Shown here: positions 21,700-32,723 of the stretch, piece after piece
Layout: every line of letters starts with the position of its first letter
How positions within the stretch are numbered: position 1 is the first letter of the stretch
From: Galeopsis tetrahit
Lineage: Eukaryota; Streptophyta; Magnoliopsida; Lamiales; Lamiaceae
Reading direction: 5' to 3'
Assembly (NCBI GenBank): GCA_963675135.1
Contig: OY776121.1
Coordinates: 61,959,265 to 62,023,264 of the forward strand
DNA length: 64,000 nucleotides
Translations under genes and position numbers: made by a program
The notes under the pieces: generated by a model
The model's database searches: none
The model's input: the letters and a program-made list of their open reading frames with translations, nothing else
Told to the model about the DNA's origin: nothing

Positions 21700-22190
21700 A
21701 TTGGCCCAATTAATTGAGCCCAAATATTAAGTCCATTTCCTCGTGTATATATATTGGCGTGAGATTCTTTCAGCAATTAAGGCTTATGGTGCATTAATTG
21801 GCCTATAGGGTCACGGGCTACCCCTAATTCTACAGAGTCAGTCCTATAGAGTCACGGGTTAAATGGTTTAGAGTCTTATCCGATTCGTTTTTAATCGATC
21901 CATCAATAGTTAAAACCTACCCCTAACTTTAGCGGGTCATGGGTTAAACGGGCCACTAGCGGACCATAAAAAAAATCTTTTAAAATTAAAGGTCACAATT
22001 GACACGTCCAATAAACAAATAAAATGAGAAAAATAAATAATTAGTTAATGATCAATAAATGAGAAAACAAACACAAAAACTTATATGATATGCAATATTG
22101 ATCAACTAAAGTAAATTAGGTCAAAATTCGTGGGTCAAAGAGGGTCAACCTTAATTAGAATATTTTTTTCGCTCTCAAATATTATCTTAC
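21700..22190. other. intergenic, hAT-like debris
   Basis: The interval 21800-21960 repeats motifs such as TATAGGGTCACGGG, GGTTTAGAG and TTAATCG that also occur at 22850-23000. I see no gene. Confidence 0.35.
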
Positions 22191-22510
22191 TACATGATCA
22201 AAACTATATTACTACAAGACCTAAATTTTATCACTACAAGACCAAAAATATTTTGGACACTTATTTTTGTTGGGCAAAATTACTAAAATAATTTTGACTT
22301 ATTCGACTACTACATGACTAAAAAATGTTACTACAAAACCAAAATTTTATCACTACAAGGTCAAAAGTATATTACTACATATCAAAAAATATTCTGGACA
22401 TTTAATTTTTTGGGTGAATTTGTCAGAATGTTTTGACATATATTATTAATTTTTTACTACAATATGTTGGCCTTGTAGTAACAATATTTTGGTCATGTAG
22501 TAACCACATG
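22190..22510. repeat. ACTACAAGACCAAAA repeat array
   Basis: Degenerate copies of TTACTACAAGACCAAAATTT occur in a direct ~125-bp duplication, and an inverted form (TTGGCCTTGTAGTAACAATA) lies at the right. Confidence 0.65.
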
Positions 22511-22848
22511 TTTGCGACCCCGCGAATTTTTTAGGCAACCCGAATCCGGACTTATGATCCGCGAATTTTTTTAAATTGTCTTAATTTGACTTTTGGGCTA
22601 AATGGGCTTAGGGTTTTGACTTGGCTTAATTCGGATGAAATGCATGTATGCAATATTTCACATAAGACTAGCCCGAAAACAAAAGTATGATTTAAACATA
22701 ATTCCAGAACTCATTGGTCCTTAATATTGCCAAAAAAGCTAAACAAATATCATAATCTAATAAAAAAATTCACTTTATTGAGTCTCTACATCATTCGATC
22801 ATTCCTTGGTAAAAAACGAAGCATCATCTTCAAACGCATCATCATCAT

Positions 22849-23348
22849 TAGAGATGTTTATCGGGCTAGCCCTAGTCCTATATGGTCAATCTTATAGGGC
22901 CATGGGCTAAACGGTTTAGGGCCTTATTCGGTTCGTTCTTAATCGGGTTAAACGGTTTAGAGCCTTATTCTGTTCGTTCTTAATCGGTCCGGGCTAGTCT
23001 TAGGTGAGACCGTCTCACAGAAGGAGATCCGTGAGACGGCTTTTATATATAAAAAGTGATAATGTTTGAGTAAAAAGTGATAGTGTTTAAGTAAAAAATG
23101 ATATTCACTTTTGTTAAAAATATTATCACTTTTTACTTAAACATTATCATTTTTTTTATAAATCAAAATCTAAAAAAAAAATATGGGTTATCCTACCCAA
23201 AATTTTGAAATATGAGTTAAAAGGATCTGTCTCACAGAAAAGGATCCGTGAGACGGTCTCACACAAGTTTTTGCCTTGAGACCTAACCCTATATTTTTTA
23301 GGGTTAAACGGGTCGGGCCGGTTAGCCCGATCCGGACAAACATCTCTA
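22849..23348. mobile_element. probable non-autonomous hAT-like element
   Basis: Terminal inverted repeats TAGAGATGTTTATCGGGCTA and CCGGACAAACATCTCTA. I could not find an 8-bp target duplication. It is interrupted by the MITE at 22999-23267. Confidence 0.5.
22999..23267. mobile_element. GTGAGACCGTCTCAC MITE
   Basis: Both ends carry the palindrome GTGAGACCGTCTCAC followed by a shared CAGA-GGATCCGTGAGAC block, in inverted orientation. The interior is AT-rich and partly palindromic (AAAAGTGATAATGTTT / ACATTATCACTTTTT). The superfamily is uncertain because no target duplication is evident. Confidence 0.7.
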
Positions 23349-23358
23349 GCCTAGAGCC

Positions 23359-23590
23359 TTTTTTTTTTTTTTTTTGAAGTTTGAGTATTCGATATTTGGA
23401 TCGACTAATTCGGGGGACCAATCTCACTGTCCACTTGCGGGGTCCCGTTTAAAGCCAGAGTTTTGCGCTTTGTATGGTTTGGTCTCATAAAAATTATTTG
23501 CACTTTAAAGGATTTGAATTTAAGACTTAGAAATGAGCACACTCCTAAGTATCAAACCTATCCATACACACATTTGTCGTCCAATTTAAT
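23359..23590 (-). mobile_element. SINE, second family, copy 1
   Basis: On the minus strand a ~200-bp body with a degenerate B-box (TTAAATTCAAATCC) ends GATTGGTCCCCCGAATTAGT-CG and, after about 30 more bases, a 17-A tail. This 3' layout is typical of several plant SINE families. A 3' fragment of the same family lies at 55482-55610. Confidence 0.6.
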
Positions 23591-23664
23591 GCTGGAAAAG
23601 AGGCCGACATTTAGAGAGAGAGAGAGAGGGAGATAAATGTCAATTTTATTTAGGGTTGGGGTAT

Positions 23665-25425
23665 TGACTTGAATGTATTTTTGCACACTTTTTACAACTA
23701 TACGATCCCCACAAGCGTATGGGTTCGTTAGTAGTACGATAAGTATACCAAGTAAAATTTCGTTCCAAGGACCTAATTGAGTGCTAGTGAATCCCTAAAG
23801 TTACGAGTATGCATACTATTGTAGTAACTACACGTGTTTGTTTGGATTTTTGGGAATAAGAACAAAAATATTAAACTAGATTAACTAAAGTAATGAAAAC
23901 TAGTGACAAAAATAACAAGTTATCTAACTTTCGTTGGAAAGTGCAAGGGAAGGGTATTGCCTCGGGTGTTTCCGTTTTGTGGGTAATTCAATGAGTTAAC
24001 GAACCAATTGCATGAATTAAACTATGGTTTTGGATTAAGCTAAAGACTATCACTCGTGTGTGTAGACCAATCCCTTGTGAGGCTTAGGTGAACACGTGCA
24101 TCGATTAGCAATTATATAGTCTAATCAATACCATAAGCTCCTAAGATAGTGTCTCATAAACACGTTCAACACGGTTACTAATGTTTATGAGACGCCCTCT
24201 CACTAATCTAATAGACGACCTCTAATCGACTAGTGTCTAGTGTCGTCGATCTAAGCAATCAACCCCCGGTCGGTGTAGCTAATTACTATGTTAATTCTCA
24301 TTGATTAATTCAAGCTCATACACACACTCTTAATCATGCAACCCAATACGGTCGTTGAAGTCGACAAAACTAACAATGCTAGCTAATAGGGTGAATTAAT
24401 CAATTGAATCATGAAAATTACAACACTAGAAACATATACACCCAATTCCTAAGCTAATCATGCAATTAATCTATAATTACACTAAACACCCATCAAAACA
24501 TTCACACCCAAGACAATAAGAGCTTAGCCCATGGTTCTAGAAGAGAATTCCATGGTTAAAACAACTAATAACATCAAACTCATAGTAGAATAACAAAAGA
24601 TTGAAGAAATTAAGAAAATACTAAATTGAATTACAAAATAGAATAATATCACCTTGATCATAAGATTTTAGCTACAAACCGATGTAATAGACGATGCCCG
24701 ATGATAATCGTAGCTTGATTTGAAGTAAAAACCACTAATCTATCTAATCTAATGAAGAATCTAAACTAAAAATGAAAATCACCTACAACTATGTGAATGT
24801 GTGTGTGGAATTGCTTGTAAAATGAGTAAGAGAGTCTTTCTCAAACTCAAATTTGATCTATTTATAGTTGGGGTAGAAGTCTTGAATTAATTTTGCAATT
24901 AGGCCCTTGAAATATGGAGAAAATGGGCCAAAAACCCCGAAAATGAAGTGACCCGGCCGGGTGGCTCCCACCCGGGCATGCCACCCGGCCAAAACACGAA
25001 CAAACACACTTTTGGGCCTTGCCCGGGTCGAAACCACCCGGCCGGGTGGGTTTCACCCGGGCAAAATACGAAACTACTTCATTTTTGGCTCTGCCCGGGT
25101 CGAAGTGACCCGCCCGGGTCGTTTCTACCCGGGCATGTATTTTTGTCTCTTCGTATCTCGAGCTTCCGACCTCCGATTGACTCGATTCTTTTTTCCATTC
25201 CACTCCATTTTTCGAGACGAATCCAACCGTGCACTCCTCTTCCTGATCCAGTAAAGTATGGTTGGTGTTTTGCTCCAAATTCCATCGTATTTCCTACAAA
25301 ATCGACAAAACACAACCTTTCTCTCATTTCGGCTTAAACAATCATATTCAATGTATAATTCAATGAAATCAACATCAAATGAGCTTCAAATATGCATCTA
25401 AATAGTGTAAATTCCACCCGAATCA
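23665..25425 (-). repeat. 3' LTR
   Basis: Starts TGACTTG and ends CCCGAATCA. TATA box CTATAAATAG on the minus strand (24858-24867). The CCCGGG/CGGCCG palindrome array at 24951-25136 is upstream of it. Confidence 0.93.
24951..25136. repeat. ACCCGGCCGGGT / CCCGGG palindrome array
   Basis: Two perfect ACCCGGCCGGGT palindromes and several ACCCGGGC / GCCCGGGT half-copies lie just upstream of the LTR TATA box. The same array is in the other LTR at 29728-29913. Confidence 0.85.
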
Positions 25426-25440
25426 ACTCCCCCAAACTTA
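25426..25440 (-). other. polypurine tract
   Basis: The minus strand reads TAAGTTTGGGGGAGT immediately before the 3' LTR, as expected for plus-strand priming. Confidence 0.75.
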
Positions 25441-27341
25441 AAGTGTTGCTCGTCCTCGAGCAACGAAAGAATTACAATGTGAGGGGAAATTTACAACTAG
25501 ATGATCAATGAAAGATCCCACGTATCAAATGACATGAAATGAATTCTTCTTCCTCAAGATACATTCTCAAAAATGATCACAAGTTCAATATTGAAAATCA
25601 AACTAATTACCTCACACATGCTCAACATACAATAACAAGTGATGGTGATGACAATATCCAAATGCTCAAGTTCAACTCACAAGATATAGTGTTTCTCTCA
25701 AACACTCAAACAAATTAAGGACAATAGACACTCATCAATCAAATCACGCATTGCAATTGCCATAAGCTTGCCCAAGCTCTACCATCTTTCCACCACAAAC
25801 ATGTTCAACTATGAGATCAATAGGTCTTAACCAAGGACGTAACGTTGGCTCTTTGGACGGGGTATGATGAATATGGAGGAAGTGACTCGTCTAGTGGAGA
25901 ACGAAAGTTGTTTTTCAACACATCAAGCTTATGCTCATAAGGTTTACACACCTTCATTCTCACTTTTCATTTAAATTTCTCACATGCAATCATCTCCTCC
26001 TCTTTTTTAGCCAATCACTTCACCATTCAATTTATTTTCTTCTCAAGCACTTGGGGCTCATTGTCCCTCTTTTCTTTCTCAATTTTTTTTATTTTCTCAT
26101 TTTCTCATCACTTCCAACTTTTTCTTTCGTTTCACACCCTTGCCAATTTTCCTCCTCAAACCAAAGGCATTTAAGCATATGTTTTTCCACTCTCTTTTTG
26201 TTCTCCACTAGAATTGGGCATCGAAAGCTCAAAAAGCTAAATGGTTAAACATTGTAGGTTGCCAAGAAAATGGGAACTCAAGCTCAACGGGCTAACTACG
26301 GAAAATTTCTTTGGTTATTTGGAAAAATATGGCTAAGTGACTTGTAGTACGAAAGATGGCCTACATCATTTCTCACAGTATCACACAATTATGATCTCAA
26401 GCAAGAACTTGGGCAAGTTCTAGAAAAACAAGCAATGAATTGATCCACTCAAGAATGAAATAAACCGGATTAATGTTCGGTTCAAAGCTCAACTCTCACC
26501 GGTTCATTCAATACTCAATCATTCATCAATCATCATCACACATAACTCATTGTGCATGCAAAACATCCATAAGCAACGAGATGACAACAACACAAACAAG
26601 ATGATTCATTCCAATCATGTACACATTCAAGGAATCAAATTCACAACAAATCACCATCAAATGTGTCTCAATGATCATTTAAGTTCAAATTACACACATA
26701 CACAAGAATACACATTGGTGTCAATAGAAAATGTAAAAACGAACATACCCCCCCCAAACTTTTTCATTGCAAAGCAATTAAAAGTTTGGAAAAATAGTGT
26801 TGCATTGATATTGCCACCAAGTGCTAACCATACAAATCTACACACATGGGCCACTATCCCATCAATTAACACTAAGAGTAGCTAAGCAATCAATGTCATG
26901 AACAAGAATATAAATTCCACTACCCCCCAAACTTAGTAATTGCTATGCAATTCCTAAGAATTGGGGTGGGCGTACCTCTTACGATTGCTATAGCTACACC
27001 TTCTTCTAAGCACAAAGTTCCACTTTCAATCCACTTGTCCATTCGATCCAAGCTTCTCCAACTACATCAAAACTCGCAAACACATCAAACTAAACTAACA
27101 AAGCAAATAAAATTAGCAAGAAATGAAATAAAGCAAGTAAAAATGGGTTGCCTCCCATTTAGCGCTAGGTTTAACGTCCTATGCCGGACGGAAATAAAAG
27201 AACTCATCGGAAAGGCCATGGATATCGATCCTCCTTCCCATTGTATTTCAACATTTGAGCTTCAAATTCAAGGAGGCTCTTATGAATTGAAGACCAATCA
27301 TCCACATTTTTCTTCCATGGTTTCAACAATGAATATTCTTC
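25441..27341 (-). other. non-coding 3' interior of the LTR element
   Basis: No credible gene. It contains two extra PPT-like AAGTTTGGGG runs on the minus strand (around 26748-26762 and 26924-26938) and a block conserved in Athila-type elements at 27144-27179. Confidence 0.6.
27144..27179 (-). other. conserved Athila-type motif
   Basis: The minus strand reads GACGTTAAACCTAGCGCTAA then ATGGGAGGCAACCCA. AGCGCT..TGGGAGGCAACCCA is a motif I recognise from Athila-type elements downstream of gag-pol; its role is unknown. Confidence 0.55.
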
Positions 27342-28283
27342 TTACTCCTTCCACTCCACCTCTTTCCATCTCTTTCCTCTTTGTCCAAGAATATCCACCA
27401 AACACTTCTCAAGCTCTTTTTTTGAATCAAAATGATCAAGAGGTAAAATGAAATCAATAGAAGCATTAATATCAAATGAAGAATAAATTGAAGAGTTTAA
27501 AAGTTTAGGAATGCTCATTTCGCTCTTCAACTCGTCTTTTGACGCTTCTTGATTTTCATGTTCCTTGTTGCTCATATCCATTAAAGGACATTTATCTTCA
27601 TCTCCTTTGACAATGAGCTTGGCATCTTCACTCTCCTCACTTGAGTTCTCCTCTTCTTGCATTTTTTTCACGGCAATGGCCAATTGTCCAAGTTGGAATT
27701 CCATCGATTTTTTATTACTAACAAGTTGAGCAAGGATGGAGTCGGTTGCTTCGAATTTCTTCTCACTTGCCTCCAACCTTTTTTCACTTGCATCCAACTT
27801 TTTCAACAATAGTGCAAGAATCACTTTTTTAGTATCACTTTCTTCATTGTTTGGTGGCGAATGAGCATTGCTTTCCCACTCTTGAGATTGATAAGGAGAA
27901 GGAACTTGTTGCATTTGATAATTGTCAAACCAAGGTTCCTCCATAGGTGGAGGAGGAGGTGGACGATACAACTCTTCCGGTGGTGGGGGAGGATATGGAT
28001 ATGGAAGATAAGGGTGTTGCGGTGGAAGGTATTGATGTGGTGGAGGTGGTGGGAAGTAGGCTTGTGGTTGAGTTGGGTAAGGATAAGGATAATATCCTTG
28101 AGAAGGGGGAGGTGGTGCTTCTTCATTCTTCCAATCTCGATAATAGGAGGGAACTTGTTGCATTTGATAATTATAATCAAAGTTCCTCCAACCATCATAG
28201 CTCATATCTCCATGTTGTGGAGGATAAACCATACCATTTTGATCATAACATTGATTCCATTGGTATTGGTTGTATCCATCCAT
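27342..28283 (-). CDS. Gag-like Pro/Tyr/Gln-rich protein
   Basis: Of the possible starts I prefer the ATG at 28283, near the PBS (MDGYNQYQWNQ), giving 313 residues. The N-terminal half is rich in Tyr, Pro and Gln, with YPYPYPPPPP-like runs and two copies of NYQMQQVPS. The second half has a heptad-like coiled coil (KKLDASEKRLEASEKKFEAT) and MEFQLGQLAIAVKKM, which resembles the QLGQLA region near the C-terminus of Athila-type Gag proteins. An acidic tail follows (EEENSSEESEDAK). There is no capsid homology I can recognise and no zinc knuckle. It is the only gene of the element and probably a shrunken Gag; its function is inferred from position. Confidence 0.65.
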   Translation of the reverse strand: MDGYNQYQWNQCYDQNGMVYPPQHGDMSYDGWRNFDYNYQMQQVPSYYRDWKNEEAPPPPSQGYYPYPYPTQPQAYFPPPPPHQYLPPQHPYLPYPYPPPPPEELYRPPPPPPMEEPWFDNYQMQQVPSPYQSQEWESNAHSPPNNEESDTKKVILALLLKKLDASEKRLEASEKKFEATDSILAQLVSNKKSMEFQLGQLAIAVKKMQEEENSSEESEDAKLIVKGDEDKCPLMDMSNKEHENQEASKDELKSEMSIPKLLNSSIYSSFDINASIDFILPLDHFDSKKELEKCLVDILGQRGKRWKEVEWKE

Positions 28284-28423
28284 CAAGGCAATGAAGTTCA
28301 CACCTATACAAAAACAAGTATCAAAGCCCACAAAAGAAACGAAAAACAAAATAACGAAAAAGAAATGCTACTATCAATAACACTTAACAAACTCTAAGTC
28401 TCACTAACAACACTCGCTTAAGT

Positions 28424-28441
28424 CCCCGGCAGCGGCGCCAT
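28424..28441 (-). other. primer-binding site
   Basis: The minus strand reads ATGGCGCCGCTGCCGGGG directly after the 5' LTR. It differs by one base (GCTG for GTTG) from the PBS at 489-505. Confidence 0.85.
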
Positions 28442-30202
28442 TGACTTGGATGTATTTTTGCACACTTTTTACAACTATACGATCCCCACAAGCGTATGGG
28501 TTCGTTAGTAGTACGATAAGTATACCAAGTAAAATTTCGTTCCAAGGACCTAATTGAGTGCTAGTGAATCCCTAAAGTTACGAGTATGCATACTATTGTA
28601 GTAACTACACGTGTTTGTTTGGATTTTTGGGAATAAGAACAAAAATATTAAACTAGATTAACTAAAGTAATGAAAACTAGTGACAAAAATAACAAGTTAT
28701 CTAACTTTCGTTGGAAAGTGCAAGGGAAGGGTATTGCCTCGGGTGTTTCCGTTTTGTGGGTAATTCAATGAGTTAACGAACCAATTGCATGAATTAAACT
28801 ATGGTTTTGGATTAAGCTAAAGGCTATCACTCGTGTGTGTAGACCAATCCCTTGTGAGGCTTAGGTGAACACGTGCATCGATTAGCAATTATATAGTCTA
28901 ATCAATACCATAAGCTCCTAAGATAGTGTCTCATAAACACGTTCAACACGGTTACTAATGTTTATGAGACGCCCTCTCACTAATCTAATAGACGACCTCT
29001 AATCGACTAGTGTCTAGTGTCGTCGATCTAAGCAATCAACCCCCGGTCGGTGTAGCTAATTACTATGTTAATTCTCATTGATTAATTCAAGCTCATACAC
29101 ACACTCTTAATCATGCAACCCAATACGGTCGTTGAAGTCGACAAAACTAACAATGCTAGCTAATAGGGTGAATTAATCAATTGAATCATGAAAATTACAA
29201 CACTAGAAACATATACACCCAATTCCTAAGCTAATCATGCAATTAATCTATAATTACACTAAACACCCATCAAAACATTCACACCCAAGACAATAAGAGC
29301 TTAGCCCATGGTTCTAGAAGAGAATTCCATGGTTAAAACAACTAATAACATCAAACTCATAGTAGAATAACAAAAGATTGAAGAAATTAAGAAAATACTA
29401 AATTGAATTGCAAAATAGAATAATACCACCTTGATCATAAGATTTTAGCTACAAACCGATGTAATAGACGATGCCCGATGATAATCGTAGCTTGATTTGA
29501 AGTAAAAACCACTAATCTATCTAATCTAATGAAGAATCTAAACTAAAAATGAAAATCACCTACAACTATGTGAATGTGTGTGTGGAATTGCTTGTAAAAG
29601 GAGTAAAAGAGTCCTTCTCAAACTCAAATTTGATCTATTTATAGTTGGGGTAGAAGTCTTGAATTAATTTTGCAATTAGGCCCTTGAAATATGGAGAAAA
29701 TGGGCCAAAAACCCCGAAAATGAAGTGACCCGGCCGGGTGGCTCCCACCCGGGCATGCCACCCGGCCAAAACACGAACAAACACACTTTTGGGCCTTGCC
29801 CGGGTCGAAACCACCCGGCCGGGTGGGTTTCACCCGGGCAAAATACGAAACTACTTCATTTTTGGCTCTGCCCGGGTCGAAGTGACCCGCCCGGGTCGTT
29901 TCTACCCGGGCATGTATTTTTGTCTCTTCGTATCTCGAGCTTCCGACCTCCGATTGACTCGATTCTTTTTTCCATTCCACTCCATTTTTCGAGACGAATC
30001 CAACCGTGCACTCCTCTTCCTGATCCAGTAAAGTATGGTTGGTGTTTTGCTCCAAATTCCATCGTATTTCCTACAAAATCGACAAAACACAACCTTTCTC
30101 TCATTTCGGCTTAAACAATCATATTCAATGTATAATTCAATGAAATCAACATCAAATGAGCTTCAAATATGCATCTAAATAGTGTAAATTCCACCCGAAT
30201 CA
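28442..30202 (-). repeat. 5' LTR
   Basis: Near-identical partner of 23665-25425. TATA box at 29635-29644 and palindrome array at 29728-29913, on the minus strand. Confidence 0.93.
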
Positions 30203-31401
30203 GGTATATACCCCTCCAGCTTTGTTAGATACACTCCCCCGATATATATACTCCCATTAAAGTACATCTGAGATAGATGCACTCCCCCCAAATTGTCTAT
30301 TATACCCCTTTATCTTAAAAATTGGTATGATAAATGCACCCCTCATAAAAATCCTAATTTCCTCATTTCTTCCCCAAAACCCTCATTTCTTCTCTCCTTC
30401 CCCCAACCCTCCTCCTCATCGTCGCCCAAGCCACCGCCTCCAGCGTCGCCGACCTCCAGCGCCGCCGGCCTCCAACGTCGCCGACCTCCAGCGCCGCCGG
30501 CCTCCAGCGTCTCCCGCCTCCAGCGCCGCCGGCCTCTAGCGTCGTCCACCTGCCTCTCTCTTTTTCTTTTTTTCTTTTTCATTTCTGCAATCGGCGGCGG
30601 CGGCCCCCTCGCCCAGCGTCGTCGCCGCCTCCTCCTCCACCGATCCAAATCGTTGTATACACCTTCTCCCCCAACTCCTCCCTCCTTCTTTCTCCCTCCG
30701 TCGCGCCCTAAAACAAGTGCGTTTTTTTTTTTTTTTTTTAATTTCTGCAAGCGGCGGCGCCGCCACCTCCTCCCCACCGCCCTCTTCTCTCCCCAACGGT
30801 CTTCCCACGGTAAGCCTCACCGTATTTTTTCCCCTTTTTTTCCCTTTTCTTTCTTTCTGCAACTTTTTTCTTTCTGCAACTTCTTTCTTTCTGTTTTTTT
30901 TTATAATTTTGGACAACCAAAATATCGACCAAAAAAATTATGGTCGATAGTCTTGTCCGAAATTAATTTTTTGTCGACTAGGGTATTTTTCGTCGACTAT
31001 AATTAGTCGACGATATATTCTACGGTCGACCAATCAGTGTCGATCGACACTGGTTGGTCGAAAAAAACTTTTTTATTTTTAGTTTTCTGAATTGATTTTG
31101 AATGGGTGACGCCGGAGGTTGTGGCGGCAATGGAGACTGAGGCTGCAAAATTAGGGTTAATATTTTGTATAAAATTAAGTTTAGTGTTTTAAGTAAGGAG
31201 ATGTATGTATCTATAATATTTTACAAATTTTACTAAAAGGGCAAATATGGTATTTTACATACATATTTAATTAATAAAATGGAAAGGGGAGTGTATCTAA
31301 CAAAGCCGGAGGGGTATATACCCCATCCCTTTTATTTAAAGAGAGAAGCCCAATCCAATAGCTTATTTGTGTGCTACCTGCCTACCTATTCCCCTTACAC
31401 A

Positions 31402-31808
31402 TAGACATGCTCAAACTATAATGGAAAAATTGTCGAACCGTCAAATCGGTCGATTTTTAACTGTCGATTACGTTTTAAAAATCGAACCGTAATCGAAAAA
31501 TGGTGTTTCGGTTTTGAATTTTGAAACCGTCGATTTAACGGTTTTTTTTTTTAATACACAATTCTTCTATTTTCTATATATAAATTTAAGTTATATAATT
31601 TGTATTAAATTATAGTAAAGTATTTTTTTTAAAAGAGTTAAAACGAAAAAAAATAACGAGAGAAAACGGAGACAAAATAAGAAAAAAAATATTTAAAAAA
31701 AAGGAAAATCGTAATCGACGGTTCGAAAACCGTAATCGTAACTGACGGTTGCCAATTTTGGCAAACCGTGACCAACGATTTTTGCGGTTGTGCATCAGTG
31801 CATGTCTA
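31402..31808. mobile_element. non-autonomous hAT element
   Basis: 407 bp with ends TAGACATGC and GCATGTCTA and a perfect 8-bp target duplication CTTACACA (31394-31401 and 31809-31816). The interior has many AACCGTCGATT / AATCGACGGTT motifs. Confidence 0.88.
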
Positions 31809-32240
31809 CTTACACATTGCAGCTGCTCCACCGCCTTTTCTGATGCCCATTTCAGCAAAGCACCAATTAGCACCCAATCAAACTCACTCGGCTGGCCGAG
31901 TGATTCTACACAGGCAGCCGAGTGAAGTCCGGTTCCAGAGGAGTAATTTGATTTTTCATCCAACTCGAGCAACCGATTGACTCCAATCGTCACTGTCGAT
32001 CCCAGAAAACTTTATGCATTACCATTAAATTCGGTTGCCCGAGTTAAACCGCCCAATTGACCAATTCAACACCATTTTCTGAGCAGAAAAATTCATAAAT
32101 CTCTCATTTTTAAGGGACTAAATTCAATTTCGAAACAAGTTTCCCTTAACACTTTAAGTAGGGACTAAAATGCAATTTTCTTGTAGTGAATCAACCAAAC
32201 TTACATGAATCAACTTTTTTTTAATCTCCGATTTCATTTC
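31809..32240. other. LTR-like remnant with CGGCTGGCCG palindrome
   Basis: Contains ACTCGGCTGGCCGAGT (31886-31901) and a nearby CAGCCGAGTGAAG, echoing the U3 arrays elsewhere in the window. Probably a relic of another LTR; no boundaries found. Confidence 0.35.
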
Positions 32241-32245
32241 ATCAA

Positions 32246-32475
32246 TATTACTCCCTCTGTCTTAAAATTATTTGTATGGTTTGACTGACATAGTTTTTAA
32301 AAAAGATGATTTAGTGATGTGTAAGAAAAAATAAAAGAAGAATTTTTTGGATGATTTAGTGAAATATAAATAAAATGTGATAATGTTATAAGGGTATTAA
32401 TTTTATGGGATATTTATATATAGTATATTAGAAGTGTGCCAGTAATTTTGGAACAATCATAAATATAATTTAGAT
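32246..32475. repeat. degenerate Stowaway-like MITE
   Basis: Left end CTCCCTCTGTCTTAAAATTA. The right part (CAGTAATTTTGGAACAATCA) is decayed. Confidence 0.4.
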
Positions 32476-32602
32476 TCATTTCACGTTAAACTATATATCT
32501 CCACACAAAATTGTCTTACAGATATATAGTCTAGGATACTTTTTTTTTTTTTAATGATGTAGAAAATTGGAGATTAGTCGCAATAATTTTAATATAATTT
32601 AG

Positions 32603-32723
32603 TGATGTGCTAAAATTTGCACGAGAGGATTGCGTGTCCTCTGGATTGGATGTCCCACTCTTCAAACACGTACAATCACTCCAAGTGTGTTGCCTTCGTT
32701 TAAAACCTTCAAGAATCTGCAAA
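32603..32723 (-). repeat. truncated 3' LTR
   Basis: Matches 36008-36128 and then stops, leading straight into the pol remnant. Confidence 0.88.

Larger units (their letters stand above)
23665..30202 (-). mobile_element. non-autonomous Athila-like LTR retrotransposon, complete
   Basis: Two LTRs of identical length (1761 bp; 23665-25425 and 28442-30202) enclose a 3.0-kb interior. The target duplication is GGTAT (23660-23664 and 30203-30207). The minus strand has a PBS at 28424-28441, one gag-like gene (27342-28283) and a PPT. I spotted about seven substitutions between the LTRs, so the insertion is recent. There is no protease, reverse transcriptase or integrase; movement would need enzymes from a relative, plausibly the family of the element at 1-2109, with which it shares LTR sequence. 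Confidence 0.93.
23653..31329. mobile_element. GTCGAC-hairpin MULE family, copy C (split by LTR element)
   Basis: The outer ends are GGGTTGGGGTAT...ATACCCCTCC on the left and GGAGGGGTATATACCCCATCCC on the right. A perfect 9-bp target duplication TTTTATTTA flanks them (23644-23652 and 31330-31338). The LTR retrotransposon at 23665-30202 inserted into the left TIR; removing it and its GGTAT duplication leaves 1134 bp. The remaining body (30203-31329) has a C-rich leader, GCC-rich blocks (30430-30800), hairpins with four GTCGAC sites (30905-31070) and a right arm with CTGCAAAATTAGGGTTAAT, as in copy B. Confidence 0.88.

Noticed and set aside
24862..25337. Overlapping open frames of 60-138 codons, repeated at 29639-30114
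   Set aside because: They lie in the LTRs on both strands over the GC palindrome array; openness comes from composition and the duplicate is simply the other LTR.
27861..28397. 178-codon plus-strand frame opposite the gag-like gene
   Set aside because: Antisense shadow of the Pro/Tyr-rich coding region; the minus-strand frame fits the element's orientation and PBS.
30293..31006. 237-codon Ser/Pro/Arg-rich frame and its antisense frames
   Set aside because: Low-complexity GCC/CT-rich block of the MULE, open in several frames at once and not like any known protein.
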